Part shown: one piece after another, positions 46,166 to 58,559 of the stretch
How positions within the stretch are numbered: position 1 is the stretch's first letter
Layout of the letters: each line of letters begins with the position of its first letter
Assembly: GCA_020536535.1 (NCBI GenBank)
Contig: JAHLWZ010000636.1
Location: forward strand, 1-64,000
Source of the DNA: Pelomyxa schiedti
Lineage: Eukaryota; Evosea; Pelobiontida; Pelomyxidae
DNA length: 64,000 nucleotides
Direction of reading: 5' to 3'
Notes under the pieces: generated by a model
Database searches by the model: none
The model's input: the letters and a program-made list of their open reading frames with translations, nothing else
Told to the model about the DNA's origin: nothing
Translations under genes and position numbers: made by a program

Positions 46166-49100
46166 ATGCTTCGAGAGGAGAGGCTTTGGGACGAAATTCT
46201 TGACAGTGACGGCCCCGTCACCGAAGATCAATGTGCGTTCTGTTTTTTTTTCCCCCTCTTCTAAACAAAAACCAAAAACTCAAAACGCCCTATCTCTCTT
46301 TGTGTTGCTTTGATTTACTTGTTTGTATGAAACTCACTGTTATGTAGACAATAAATTGTTTGAATGTGTGTACTACTTGTCAGATACGATATGCCGAGAA
46401 CATGGATATCACCATTATAACAATTATGCATCATCAATTGGTATTGGAATGTATGACTCTGAATATGACCATGGTTACAACAGCACTGCTGCTGCTACAA
46501 CAAGCGCTCCAAAGAATGTTATTTGCACTTTGAATCCCAACTGCTTCAATGGATTCAAACCTGTGGAAGAAGGAACAAGCACTTCATATTCCTCAACATC
46601 AACATTTTCTACTTGGGGGAGTATGGACTATACACGTTACAGGTCGGTTGAAGCGGATGCATCAAGCAAAGAGAAAAAGATAGAGAAGTTGCTGGAACAG
46701 AGAATGAGGGGAACAGAGAAAACTGTGCCTCTAAGGCTAACACGTGACCAGTCACAACCACCACGTTCCACACCTGTTTCTGCTGATGCGCACTCTTCTT
46801 CCCAAAGCAGTCTTGGGTTTATGGCAGGCAGGCATAAAGTGAGGACCCCTTTTGTTGGCCTGCAGGTAACCTATGAGTTGTTCGAACTTGAAGCACATTT
46901 GGGAGAAATTTTTTTTTTCCTTTGCTAAGTTGTGGATGCAAAATAGAATCTTGGTGCAACCTGTTACATGAATTCTGTGTTGCAGTGTGTTTTCAACTTT
47001 GCACCACTCCGGCAATGTCTATTCAATTGGGAGCCAAGCAGAGTAGTCACAGTATTTCCTTGAATAACTTTTTCCGTTCACCTACTGCTGATTCAGGAAC
47101 CCTTGGGGAAGGAGGACCCAGTCCTGCTCGAAACACGATATAAAATTTGCAGTGAGTTAAGACGCCTGCTTGCTTGCATGCAGTATACTCTAAAGCAATT
47201 CATTTCAACGGCCGACTTCGCAAGTGCTCTAAGAATACCAACTACTATACAACAAGACCCCCACGAGTATGATATCTTGTCTCTCTTTCCCTCCCCGAGT
47301 AGAGAGCTTATTCACTAATAGTTCATACTAACTTTCTTCGAGATTCTACAATCTACTGATGCACAGAATTGAAGAGCAGTTTTCCAAAACTCCTGACATG
47401 CTAGATTCATTCACAACACAAGTAACAGGTACTTGTGAACCGAGAATAAAAGCGTGTTAAATGACTACTGACACTCTCCAGGGGAGTTGACCTACATAAC
47501 ACAGTGTGAATGCAAAGTTGTTAGTCAAACAAAAGAGAAGTTTTTTGAGATTAAAGTTGTTCCCAAGGTTCGTTGTTATGATTGTAACTTGTAACTCACC
47601 CATACAAGGAAGGTGACTTCTGCGAGCTTATGCAGTGCCTCAATGACTTCTTTGCTCAAGAGGAATTGTCTGGGTAAAGCGTCTTGTCCACTGCAATGGA
47701 AATGATGTTATTAGATACAAATGTGCATGTGGGATTGAAAACGCCAAAGTATCTCGGCAACCTAAATTGAGCAAGTTGCCAGAGGTATGTTGTGCTTCTC
47801 TTTCTCGTCATTGACTTGTCATAAGCTATTGAACTTGCAACTCACGCGTTTCTCTTTTGACCCAGCTTCAATGAGCGAGCGAAAAGTTTCCTCCAATCCT
47901 GTCAAACTAAAAGTTAATTGCGATTCAACTTAGATTACCACGCCCGTGGATATTCCTTTGAGTTTATCACTTAGAGACTTCTGTGTGGAGAAGGAAGGCG
48001 CTGCTGGTAGTTTTGATTACAGCCTCTGTGCCGTCATCTCACATATTGGGAATTCTATAAATGGTAGATCTACTATACTTAGTGTATAACGTTTTCATTC
48101 TAAAATAGGGGGCCATTATATAGCCTATACTCTTCCATGGTAAAGCCTTAATTTAATACGCTGTTCTGAATTATATAGTAATTCACCTACATGGTGGAAA
48201 TGTGATGACACATCTGTCTCAGCAGCCACATTTCCACCCCGGGATCCTTCACAATGTACTATTCTCTCCCTTCATTTTTAACGAATTAAATTCATCAAAG
48301 ATGAAACACCGTACATACTCTTCTATAGGAAATGCAACATGCCAGATATTGCTCCGCATGTCTCCCCCTCCAGTTACACTATGCCATTGTAGCCCTTCTT
48401 TTTACTCTTGAGTGACGAGGTCACAGTTCAGGAATCGTTCGAAGAGGAAAATTCTATACTGGAAAAAAATTACGGCAGCTTTTTATTGGCTGAACAGCAA
48501 GAAAGGGAGTCTGTGATGTTCTACCTGGATAATTATGAATCCATCTTTGAGGTACCTGATCTAGTTTCTAACCATGTCTAACATAAAAATGAGATTCTGC
48601 CTGCAAAATCTACTCAAGACTATTACTGGATTAATGCAAATTGGCTAAAAGACTGGTTTTTGGGGAATAAGCCAAACTCTCCAATCAATAATGCGGCACT
48701 TGTATGTCCCCATGGAAATGCGACATTTTGCAAGAATAATATGCAACTAATGAGACGGATAAGCATGGTATTATTGGATTCTTTCCCCATTTCCAGTTCA
48801 TCAATCTTCTCCCTAGCCTGCCTGGGAATTCTTCCATAGCCAATACTCTGGTGGGCCTACACTTTCCCACAAACAGTGTTGTATTGCCTGCTTGAAAGTA
48901 TGGAACAAAAACTCATCCCACGGAACTAAAAGGAAAATAGTTGCTGATTGAATCAAAAAGAGATTCTAAAATTCACGAAGAGCTACAAACAGAAATGAGT
49001 AAAAAAGTAGAGTATGCTTCCACAGAGGGATACTATGTCTCGAAGCAGTTCCTTGAAGGTAATCAAACAACATAGCCTTGATTCACTGGCTCAAACTATA

Positions 49101-50848
49101 AAGATTGGAAGAAAGCTCGTGTAGGTCAGAAATTTGATGCGGAGTCCCTGGTTAAGGGTATCATCTGTCCACATGAGAAGATTTTTCCACCGACTAGAGC
49201 CCAAATAATCTCTGCGGAGGTACTTCGCCAAATTAATCGTTCTTCCTTACGGACTTAGGTGTATGAGTACATTGCACAGACTTTCTTGAAATATGCACCT
49301 ACAAAGCAACAAAGATTGGACGCCTCTAGTGTGAGCAAATGCACTGAATGTGAAGAAAATGGTGACAACCTTCGAATACTGGTGAGTATTTGCGTCACCC
49401 CTGACTAATAAGGTTACACCTACAAGAAAAATGAGGGAAACATCTTGATGAATAACTTTGTATCTGAGCCTTGGCACCTAAATGGCAGGTCACCTGGTTT
49501 TACTAAGAGATAATTCTTTTCACCTCCATCCAGGTATGCCCTTCTTAGTGCCCACTGGATACAGAAGTGGACACACTTTGCGGAACCTGGCATGGAGCCG
49601 TATGTACTTTTTTTAAAAAAAAATCGGGAGGCGGAAATTACTAGAACATACTGTAACCACATCCCCAAAGTCCAGGTGAAATGAATAATAGTGATCTCTT
49701 TTGTGCACACAAGCGACCAGCAGTAGATGTCCCGTTTGAAGCATTTAAGCTTCCAGAAGGGTATAACTATCGATGCAACTACACAGAATCGGCACCTTTT
49801 CGATTAGTACCACTGAATATCTGGCTCACTATGTGTGATAAGTAAGACATGCCAATTAGATACAGATACAATTGACATTCACCCAGATTCGGTCTGATAA
49901 GAGAAACGGAAATCATTTTCTCCGTCGTTAAGAATTCCAACTCAAGCTGGGCTTTTCACTCCTTTGAGCCTGCCCTGGTTGAATGGAAGTGTGATCCTGA
50001 AGTATGTACTGAATGCATCAGTGAGAAACAGCGCAAAAGAGCTGCAGCAGATGCTAGTTTGGACTCTACTGAGCTCGAAATTCGCCGGGGTGAGTGGTTG
50101 CAATTGATTTTTGTTCCGTTTTCTTTCAACAAAATAACTTCTAAAAATACCTAGGTTATAGCTTTGGTGTTTCTGGTATGCTTCCCTTTGGTCACCACTA
50201 TTTGAAACTTACCGGCTTCCTCTTCAGTTAAAGTTCCAGTGAATAGTTCTACATCTGTTTCCGACCTAAGGTTACTCATCTTCCAGTTTCTGGTACTTTT
50301 CATCCTTTTTCTGCATTCTGCAATAAATTCCATCCATGTAGGACATAGCTCCCACCAGGCAAAAGCTTTACTACACAGTTGCTGGGAAGGACATAGTCCT
50401 CAAGAAAGGCACCTTAGTGAGCAACGGGGTAACAAAATCGACGCAAATAATCGTGCAAGAGGTACGTTTCCTCCTTCCCTCTTCTACTAAATGACGCCCA
50501 TTCCAGCAGTACACTGACACCGACTGGGAGATGGAAGACGAGCCTACGGCCACTCCATCTTCACGCAAAACAATGGCATTTGAAGGTTTGCTACCCAACA
50601 GTTTTCTTTTTGTCCCTTTCCCAATCACAATCACAATTTCCAAACCAACCAATTTAAATTGAACCAAACAATCAGGGTCAGGACTGTTAGATGAAGCACC
50701 ACCCACTTCCACAAAATCCACACAACCGGCTTCACAGCCTCCACCAAAACCACAACCACCCCCACCACAAGGAATTCCATGTCCTCATTGCACATTCTTG
50801 AATCCACTTGGTTCCTCCCTTTGTGAGATTTGTGCAAATACATTATGA
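46166..50848 (+). CDS. Ubiquitin-specific protease (C19, USP48-like) with C-terminal NZF finger
   Basis: ATG 46166 starts MLREERLWDEILDSDGPV. Before the catalytic core is CTLNPNCFNGFKPVEEG, as in USP48. The Cys box reads FVGLQ-NLGATCYMNSVLQC, with the nucleophile Cys; then FAPLRQCLFNWEPSR and QQDPHE-FYNLLMHRIEEQF. The His box is GGHYIAYTLPW, followed by the TWWKCDD loop. The fingers region includes ITQCECKVVSQTKEKFFEIK. The long C-terminal part has SWAFHSFEPALVEWK and later CPHCTFLNPLGSSLCEICA, an Npl4-type zinc finger that could bind ubiquitin. All catalytic residues seen are intact. Expected role: removal of ubiquitin from substrates. About 15 or more introns; exon borders in the middle (47600-49800) are approximate. 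Confidence 0.82.
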
Positions 50849-51088
50849 TGTACCATGATAGCAAGACATAGACCCAAATAAAAAAAAGAAAGTAACTAAA
50901 AGCTGAACGTTCTTACATAGATGAAACAGATAGTAGTAATTCATCTGCTCTTTGATTTTTTGAGTTGAACATCCGATGTGTGGGTGTTAAAACGAGGCAA
51001 CGACACCAGAACCGTTGCCTTTCAACGTCACCCAAAAATACTCGGAGAATCAGCGGACTTGCCACCAAAGATCCACCCAGAACGGGGA

Positions 51089-51671
51089 TTATGGGTTCTT
51101 GTTGGGCTTGTGTTGCTGTTGCTTGGACAGAATTCCAACACCAGCAAGAATCAGAGCAGAGCCACACACCCACTTCAGTCCAATGCCCTCATGAAACAGC
51201 AACCAGCCAACAACACCCTGTTATGGGAGCTGAGTTTATCACCAGGTTATTTGGTTTGGGGTGCATACAGTGAGTACAAAATTAGAGCTGAATGAGAGTG
51301 CTGTGACCCGGAGGCTGGAATCTGACATATCAAGTGCTGAAGCAAACAGTGTTGCACCAAGGCCGTTCACAGCCACAGATATTCCAAGCAGTAGCACCTA
51401 CACCCAGTATCACTCCCAACATTTAAGGTTGCATTTGTTTTATGGCATGTGGCTTGTCAAACGCAACAAGCCCAATTGGCAGTTGTTTAGAGTGTGTAGT
51501 AGCAAGTACAGTGATGCACAAACTGTCATGCAGTGCGGATGGCAGCCAAGGATCCCTCGTGTGAATGTCCATTGCCAGCTTCGATACCAGGCCCCCCACA
51601 GCCGCAGCACACCCACCACACACAGCAACCCCAGCCCCTCGTTCTGTGTTGTATTTGGTGGAGGTGTCCAT
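51089..51671 (-). CDS. TMEM42-like small DMT-superfamily membrane protein
   Basis: ATG 51671 begins MDTSTKYNTERGAGVAVCGG and continues CAAAVGGLVSKLAMDIHTRD. Exon two holds VNGLGATLFASALDMSDSSL and ALSFSSNFVLT, exon three RVLLAGWLLFHEGIGLKWVC then GSALILAGVGILSKQQ. The paired helices with a 'G-E-x-x-x-x-x-W-x-G-x-x-L-I-x-x-G' end match EamA/DMT transporters and the short TMEM42 family. About 140 residues, four TM helices, which is the usual TMEM42 size. Substrate unknown. Confidence 0.72.
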
Positions 51672-51811
51672 GGTGGATTGTAAAGAAGGAAACGGACGTG
51701 TGTCCTGTTTTGCTTTTGATTTTGGTTTTGATTGACTGATTGATGGAGGGGATAAAGCCCCTCCTCTCAGAGATACAACTGTGAATTACTGCGTGGTGTT
51801 GTTTATGGGAT

Positions 51812-52880
51812 TTAGTGCTCTTGGAATGACTTGAGGTTCCAGGAACAACGGGGTACGATTCTGAATTCTGCCATGGTGATCCCAAGTAAGCACTTGAGAA
51901 AGGATGGTTAGGGGACAGGTAAATGTATTCGCTTGGGTTTGTGGAATTATTGTTTTTGGGAGGACATTTACCAGAAGTCTTGCTTGTTGTGCTGTTAAAA
52001 CATCACCTTCGTTGCAAACGGTATAATCCTGTATAAGTGTGATAACGCCTGTATGATGCGGTTGATGTGTCAGAACAGAAGCAAATGGAAGGGAAAATGT
52101 ACCGTCTTTAAGAGCGGTGGGTGCTCCTTGCTTTCTCAGGAAGGGCTCCATTGAGTGATCGAATTGTGGGAGAGGACCCTGGTCCCTACAATAGCAAAGA
52201 AAACGAGGTAAGGTGCAACTTGTGGTGAAAATTAAGTCATACAGTTCTACAGTTTGTGTGGCTTTAAATCCTGCGTGAGGTGGATTGGGTTCGGCTAAGT
52301 TTCGGAAGTAGTCTATAACTTCCGGTAGTGGACTCTTTGTTAGCATGATACCGCATGATTCCGTGAGGAACTGTGGGAAGTGTTAATAAATCCCAAAAAA
52401 AAAAAAGAAAGATGAATTTACAGGGGTTATTTTACGTAGTCCCGGCTTATATTCCTTTTCGGGAGTTTCGCCAATTGCAAATTTAACAACGTTGTTGCAT
52501 CCAATGAAAAATCTGGCACCAGAGTCAAAGACATAATAGTGTATTGGAGAGGGATCTTAAAGAAACAGAAAAAAAACCTGGACGTGGCCGCCCAATGCAG
52601 TCGTACTTTTTGCATGTGCATGTTTTTAATGTTCTGTACACTGAAAACTACGACGTTGGGGTACTCATCTAGAGCAGCCTGTACTTTCGAGATGATTTCT
52701 TGCTTGTGCAGTCTCGAGCGTTTCTTGGTCTTGCCGAGTGCGACTTGTTAAATTAGTGATAATGCCACGTGGGAAACACAACTTGTAGAAGGAAAAAAAA
52801 CAAGAACAAGAACGAGACAACAATTTAACAGGTAGACACCATTTACCTGCGAGTGCTTTGCCGGGGTTAACGCGGGGCAT
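51812..52880 (-). CDS. MRT4: Ribosome maturation factor MRT4 (uL10-like)
   Basis: ATG 52880 opens a short first exon (MPRVNPGKALA). Next exon: VALGKTKKRSRLHKQEIIS and VVVFSVQNM, equivalent to the MRT4 'YIYVFDVENMRN' region. Then PLPEVIDYFRNLAEPNPPHA, GFKATQTVELYD, DQGPLPQFDHSMEPFLRKQG and LIQDYTVCNEGDVLTAQQAR, nearly the same wording as human MRTO4, and finally LLGITMAEFRIVPRC. MRT4 is a nuclear/nucleolar paralogue of ribosomal stalk protein P0 that occupies its site on pre-60S particles. It lacks the acidic P0 tail, as expected. Stop at 51812. Confidence 0.9.
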
Positions 52881-53122
52881 CTCCGAAGGTGGAAGGGCGA
52901 TGGATAATTTTTAATTTAGATTTAATTGCAATTGTTCTCGGATCTCTTCAGAGACTGGACACCCCAAGTACTCGTGGTAGACAAGTGGGAAACACATCAT
53001 TCCATATGAACTACAACATCACCGACCTGAGTATCTGGGAACTTGGTTGTCATTCCGGGATCTCTTGTTTGTTTCCAATCATCACCCCTGGTCTTTTGTA
53101 GCGAAAAGATTCTCGCGTCCGG

Positions 53123-53929
53123 ATGCAACACACGCACCACTTCAGCAACCACGGATCGCTAGTCACGTGTCCCCGCAGTCACGTTGGGATTCCAGTGCGG
53201 CGTAGCGAAGTCGACGAGGGTGCACGCGCCAATTGTGGGTCCCCCTGCGACTCGATCCAACAACCATCAGATTCCCTTGCAGGAAAGAAGAGGCCCGCAC
53301 CCGTTTCGGACGAAGATTCAGGCTCGTCGTTGTTCACCAAAGTGCCGTGGGAGGACGGCTTCCTGCTGAGGTTTGTTTTGTTGTTTGTTTGTTTGTTTGC
53401 TTGCTTGCTTGTTTGTTTGTTTGCTTTTTTGCTTGTTTGTGAAAATTTCACACTCTACTGGGTTTTTTGTTTATTTTGGTATTTTTTTAACTTCTTGGTT
53501 TCAGGTGCGTGACTTGCTCGTCTGACCTTGTGCAGTGTGAATGCTGCCATGTTTTGATCGCTTGCGAAACGGAGTTCCCTATAGCGGCTCAATCGAACGC
53601 GAGTAGCTCTTTGTGTCGAACCACTTCTAGTGATGGGGCTATAAACAGACTGCCACTGCCGTCACTTGTTGCTTCGTGTCCGGTTACTAGCGCCTCTAGT
53701 AGCTTCTTGTCTCCCAGTCACCTCAGAGGACAGAATATTCCGAGTGGTGGCCCTTGGGGTGTTATTGTTTGCCACAAGTGAGCAGTATTGTACTTCTGTA
53801 TCATACAACTCACCTCTGCTCACCAGGTGTGGGTTTTGGAATTTGACTGGGTATTTGCACAGAACAGTGTACCCAGCTTGTAAGCCTGTGAAACCAATGG
53901 AAAAGTGTGTTGCGGTACAAATAGAATAA
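53123..53929 (+). CDS. Unrecognised Cys-rich protein, probable zinc binder
   Basis: ATG 53123 (MQHTHHFSNHGSLVTCPRSH) starts a three-exon gene. The second exon begins across an intron as CVTCSSDLVQCECCHVLIAC, and the third has VICHKCGFWNLTGYLHRTVY and PACKPVKPMEKC. Paired CxxC groups suggest one or two zinc ribbons. The first intron carries a TTTG/CTTG microsatellite. No family recognised. Exon phases agree (CTG AG / G TGC). Confidence 0.55.
53373..53445. repeat. (TTTG/CTTG)n intronic microsatellite
   Basis: Tetranucleotide tract of GTTT, GCTT units inside the first intron of the Cys-rich gene. Confidence 0.85.
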
Positions 53930-54044
53930 AAAAACAACAAACAACAAACAAAGTCTTTTCTTCGAACATTCCTTCCTAAAGAACACTCAGGAAGCTTTGC
54001 AACATTACCCAGAAGAACTTGAAGAACTTTTTGGACACACTTGT

Positions 54045-55107
54045 ATGACTTTCAACAAATTCCCATTCCTTACACATCTCAGTGTACCCTTCTTCCAAGT
54101 ACCGAAAGTGTGCCAATAGACCGACTTCCCACAATGAAATCGCCCTCGTGAATTGGTGGAATAAGTCACCCTTGGATTCTTCTGGCTTCTCCCATTGCCA
54201 TATGCAGGTGCTTATATTGTAATTTTTGAAATATCTGGAAGTAATTCCTTTTCTTAGATGCTGGAGGCATTATACTCCAATGAGCCTCAGGTAGCATCAC
54301 TGATGACTTCAACGAAGTATTTTGTTGATAACAAGACTCAAATTTTGTCTCTATCACGTGATCTTGAATCCGCTTCACAAGTCTTCTGGGAAAGTAAAGA
54401 ATCTGAATTTTTAAGTAAGCCTCAGCTCTTTGATTTTTCCTCTGATTTATGCTTTGTAGAGCACACAAATGAAACTTCTGCAACAAGGCTCATTTTATGT
54501 GCTCTTCTGAGTAAGTACAATATAATAAGGTATGTGGCATGTACTGCTTGCTAATTTCTAACATGACCTAAGGAATTCTATGCGGCAACTCTGTGAACCT
54601 CTTTCTCCACTTGTTAGCAACTTGACAAATGAACTCCAAAGACTATGCACTACACTCTGTACACTTCATGCGCAGTTCACAATTCCCCACTCCCCAAACA
54701 CCATAATTCGCTCATTATCCCTTTCCAACATGCACATCGACTCCGCAGCACCACCTTCCACCGCAGCGGCCAACTTCCCACTTCATTCAACATCTGTGCC
54801 CAACATCGCACCGCAGACCCCTACCACACCTCTCATGCTTCACAGGCTGAATCCCACCACTCCAAACACCAAATGGTGGGTAAAGAAGGAAGACCAGCCA
54901 CAACAGCAGCAGCAGCAAAGCCCCCGGCCACCAATATCCCAATTCTCTGAGGAAACATCCCTAACAGTCAACAAGGTACCATTTCCCCACACATCATAAT
55001 AACGTTCCTCATGTTTGATTCCACAAAACAAACAGATAGCACTTTGGCAACTACTCTACAAGTCAATTTACACCATCACACCCTCCTTGCTACTCAGAAC
55101 TGAATGA
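54045..55107 (+). CDS. Unrecognised protein, helical N-terminus and Pro/Gln-rich tail
   Basis: First in-frame ATG is 54045; the same frame is open and protein-like upstream (ALQHYPEELEELFGH), so a 5' exon may be missing. Splicing a 25-nt intron (54084-54108) gives FPFLTHLS-CANRPTSHNEIA and then LVNWWNKSPLDSSGF. Further exons: LEALYSNEPQ, YFVDNKTQILSLSRDLESA, NSMRQLCEPLSPLVSNLTNE, a Pro/Ser/Thr-rich linker with a Gln run, and IALWQLLYKSIYTITPSLLL at the end. No family recognised. Confidence 0.45.
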
Positions 55108-55246
55108 GCCAATCACGAAACGCCAATGAGACCGTGTTTTCCAACGAAAACTCGGAAAAAGAATTCTTTAATTTTTTCTCGTCTGCTTGGCATTCGGGAT
55201 CTCGGAAACAGAAAAAGAAGAAAACCAAAGAACCGCCTGACGAGAG

Positions 55247-57182
55247 ATGTCGAGTAGGAGCGGGGATGAAGATGAGGCGGCAAAGTCCGTAAAACCGACA
55301 CAACAGGCAGTGCCGAAAGCAATGCGATACAGCGTGTTGGGATTGTCGTGTTTGTTGGCGTTCGGCGGTTACCTCGTATTTGACTTGTGCGCCACTTTGG
55401 AGGTTTGACGCACTTTCTTGTACTCCTTGGAAAATGACCACGAAAAAAAAAAAAAAAAAAAAAAAAAGACCCAATTGATGGAAGCTTTGGACATTAGTAA
55501 CACGCAGTACAGTCTTTTGTACACTGTGTATGCATGGACGAACTGCGCTATGGTGCTATTTGCAGGGGCACTAATCGATAACACTGCAAATCGTCTGTGT
55601 GCAATCATTTTCTGTGGATTAGCCTGCCTGGGGCAGACCGTTTTGACTGTAGGTGTACAAATTGAGCTCTTTTGGTTGATGGTGCTAGGAAGAAGTGTGT
55701 ATCCTCTTTTACATTATCTCCCCTAATAATTTCCAATAGCTGTGTTTGGAATGGGACTTGGAAGTGTTACAGTATGCCAGAATACAATCTCGAAGTATTT
55801 TTCCCCTTTCTCCTTCTTAACTTATGCCTCGAAAGTACATACTTCCGAAATGTAGATCTATCTACAGCCTTCGCCGCAACTCTTACTGTCAGGTGTGCCG
55901 TACAAGTTGTATTTCACCGCATCCCCCATTAATTTAACACAAAAAAGTCGTATAGGTTCAGTGACAAACTTCCTTCTATCCCCATACCTTTATGAGTGGT
56001 GGGGCAGCAGTCTCCCAGCAGTCTTTTGGTGGGGAACGGGAATGACCGTATTATCTGTATTGGCTGCTGTAATTTTGTACTTCGTTGACTCTAAGGCAGA
56101 GAAGTCTGGCATGATAGTATCTGGTTCGTGCTGTCTTCTATTGATGTTTCAATGACCCCACCAACAATCTAGCAATGCGCAGATCACGTAAGATTCAATG
56201 GAGAGACATTTTGAAATTTCCCCCTATTTATTGGGTTTTGTGTATCAGTATGGCACTTCCTTAAATGAGGAAACCTTCACTAACCTTTTTTTAGTCTGCT
56301 CCGCATACTACATCAATATTTTCTGCATGATGGTTTGTTACTCTCTTTTTAGAATTCCTTGACAATATATTCCAGGCAATTCTCCCTGATTTCCTTCAAG
56401 AAAGAAACGGATATTCGTCAACAACTGCAAGGTAAGCCCACTGCTGTTTTGTTCGTTTTCTGACAAGGTGTCTTATGCGTTGCATTCTATTACAGCATGA
56501 TTTCAAGGTTTGCACCACCCCCTTTTTTTTCCCTCCCTGATAAACTTAAGTTGTGTGTACTTCATGGCTATTCCTTGTGTCCCAATTTTCGGGCGTTTGA
56601 TTGATAACTTGGGGTTCCGCCTTCATGGGTTACTCATTGCTATCTGCTTTATGATTCCTTTTGACCTAGCCATGGGTCTCACCACGTGGAATGCAATTCC
56701 GTTCTTGTTGCTATGTGGTGCTAGCTATAGCTTGGTGGCCAGCAGCTTGTGGCCAAGTGTATGCATGGTAGTAAAGGACGAAACAGTTGGTACTGCCAAC
56801 GGCATTTGCACATCCATACAGGTATGGTCTCTGAAGGCCAATACACTCCCGTTTAACATAATTCTACCTACAAGATGATTGGAATTGGGTGCAGTAACCT
56901 CATAGTAGGAGCACTTAGAGATGCTTATACCTACCGTGAAGTGTTTGCCTATCTCACTGCATGTGCCTCCCTTGGGGTCGTTATGACTGTAAGCAACACA
57001 TTACTACGACCTCACGCGCACCCCCGAGGGCCCCACTCACTTCCACTCAGATTGTTGCACAAATTTTGGACTACCGCCGCGGGGCTTTCCTCAACACTTT
57101 CGTTCCTCTCAAGAATACCGCACAAGCTACAGAAAAGACAAAACTTCTCAAAGATGACAACCCAGATGCTAAAAAACAATAG
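55247..57182 (+). CDS. Major facilitator transporter, MFSD1-like
   Basis: ATG 55247 starts a hydrophilic N-terminus (MSSRSGDEDEAAKSVKPTQQ) followed by TM1 (YSVLGLSCLLAFGGYLVFDL). Exon two reads MEALDISNTQYSLLYTVYAW and LFAGALIDNTANRLCA, the first MFS loop. Later IGSVTNFLLSPYLYEW, VPIFGRLIDNLGFRLHGL, LLLCGASYSLVASSLWPSVC, VGTANGICTSIQ and GIGCSNLIVGALRDAYTYRE follow the wording of human MFSD1 (for example GLSYSLLACALWPMV and LGTAYGFMQSIQN). MFSD1 is a lysosomal transporter with the accessory protein GLMP in animals. The C-terminal tail ends KDDNPDAKKQ. First intron contains a 24-base A-run. Confidence 0.8.
55443..55466. repeat. 24-base poly(A) run in intron 1 of MFSD1-like gene
   Basis: Homopolymer in an intron just upstream of the acceptor; length may be uncertain in the assembly. 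Confidence 0.8.
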
Positions 57183-57240
57183 TAGTTACACGCAATGTGC
57201 TGCTGTACTTTTCTGTTAGGATACGAACTGCAGTATCTTC

Positions 57241-57495
57241 TTAGTTAAAACAAGATGTGTGCTTGCTTTGCATTTCCCTCCAATTTCCCACAGGTGCTTG
57301 AATCAATTTTGCCCAAGAATCTTGCCGTGTGTTTTGGTCGGGTATTCCTGACCCAGAGAATAAGAGGTCTAGAATAGTTCTCTGACAGAGTTCAAAAATA
57401 ACAGAACTTGAGTTGCTTGGCAACTCCAAAATCCGCTGAGGGTGAAGGACTCCCAACTACAAGGGAAAAGTCTTGTGAGAGGAGGTTGGAGCCAT
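57241..57495 (-). CDS. Candidate small protein, interrupted frame
   Basis: Minus-strand sequence RILELPSNSSSVIFELCQRT and ILDLLFSGSGIPDQNT looks protein-like, and an in-frame ATG at 57495 (MAPTSSHKTFPL) precedes it, but a TAG separates them. A GTAGTT...CCTCAG intron could remove the stop yet shifts the frame. It may be a small gene with an unsolved intron or a chance frame. It is head-to-head with the phosphatase gene. Confidence 0.25.
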
Positions 57496-57531
57496 TTCGG
57501 CGAAGAAACCAACAACAAACAAAAAAATTAA

Positions 57532-58297
57532 ATGATGTGGAATACAACAGACCGCGGCGACGTTATGAGTGGATGCGGGAGTAGTTTATTGTGGGATGCG
57601 CAGGAGGTGATTCCTGGCCTGTTTCTCGGTTCTGAGGATGCTGCGTGTGGGGACGGTTGTAGGGCTCACTTGCACTCACTGGGTGTAACTCACATTTTGG
57701 TGGCTGGCGTGGGATTGTCTAAAGAATGGCCAACGGTATCGAGCGGGGATCCGTATGCCTTTTTCCCACCAATTTTTTAGGAGTTCGAATATAAAGTCAT
57801 TCCCGCTGTGGATTTGTCATTTTTCAACATGGTAAGATACTTCCCAGAAAGCTGCTCTTTTATTGATGATGTGATGTCTAGAGGACTTAAAGTTCTTGTG
57901 CACTGGTAATCAATTCATTATCTTGAGATTGCCAATCAAAATACTTTTAGTGCCAGAGGAGTATCACGAAGTGCTTCTATTGTGGCTGCCTACCTAATTT
58001 TCAAAGGACACACAAGACAAAGTGCTCTCCATCAGTTGTGTGGTTCTCCCTCTTTGGCGTTGAGTTTCTCAGTAATTTCTTCTACAGAATAAAACTTGCT
58101 AGGAAAGTTGCCTCTCCATCACTAGCATTCATTGTACGATTTCCGTTATCAGGCTGTACACCTAACTTACGGAAAAAAAGGAACAACTTGACCTCTGGCA
58201 AAAAATGGGATGCAATCTCACTGGCACAACACCAGCACACTTAGAATACAGGTCAAAATGGGAAACCACAAAAAGGACTCCCAGTGGTGGACTATGA
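57532..58297 (+). CDS. Dual-specificity protein phosphatase
   Basis: ATG 57532 (MMWNTTDRGDVMSGCG). The N-terminal recognition strand reads QEVIPGLFLGSEDAACG, as in DUSPs, then SLGVTHILVAG. Exon two has FEYKVIPAVDLSFFNM with the general-acid region, and the catalytic loop spans an intron: KVLVHC-ARGVSRSASIVAAYLI, an intact HCxxGxSRS with active Cys and Arg. The end, after a 47-nt intron, is EQLDLWQKMGCNLTG, equivalent to the usual 'F..QL..WE' helix, and a tail TPAHLEYRSKWETTK. Atypical small DUSP; substrate unknown. Confidence 0.85.
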
Positions 58298-58559
58298 ATA
58301 AATTATTCCTGGCTTATGTAGAGAACTGGGTTATCCCAACACGACGGGACAAGTGTGATTGCATCCCATTTCACTATCCAGCAGGAGAATTCTTGGTTAC
58401 GAATCATACCAACGCCCACCAAAATAGTGATGGTGGTCATTAAGCACCACCCTAAGAAGAAAAAACCCAAGAGAAAGGTTGTTTGAGGGGTTTTTTTCCC
58501 TACCGTTTTTACGGAGAAACAAAACAAGCCAAAGCCAATTGGTTCAGCATACGAATTGG

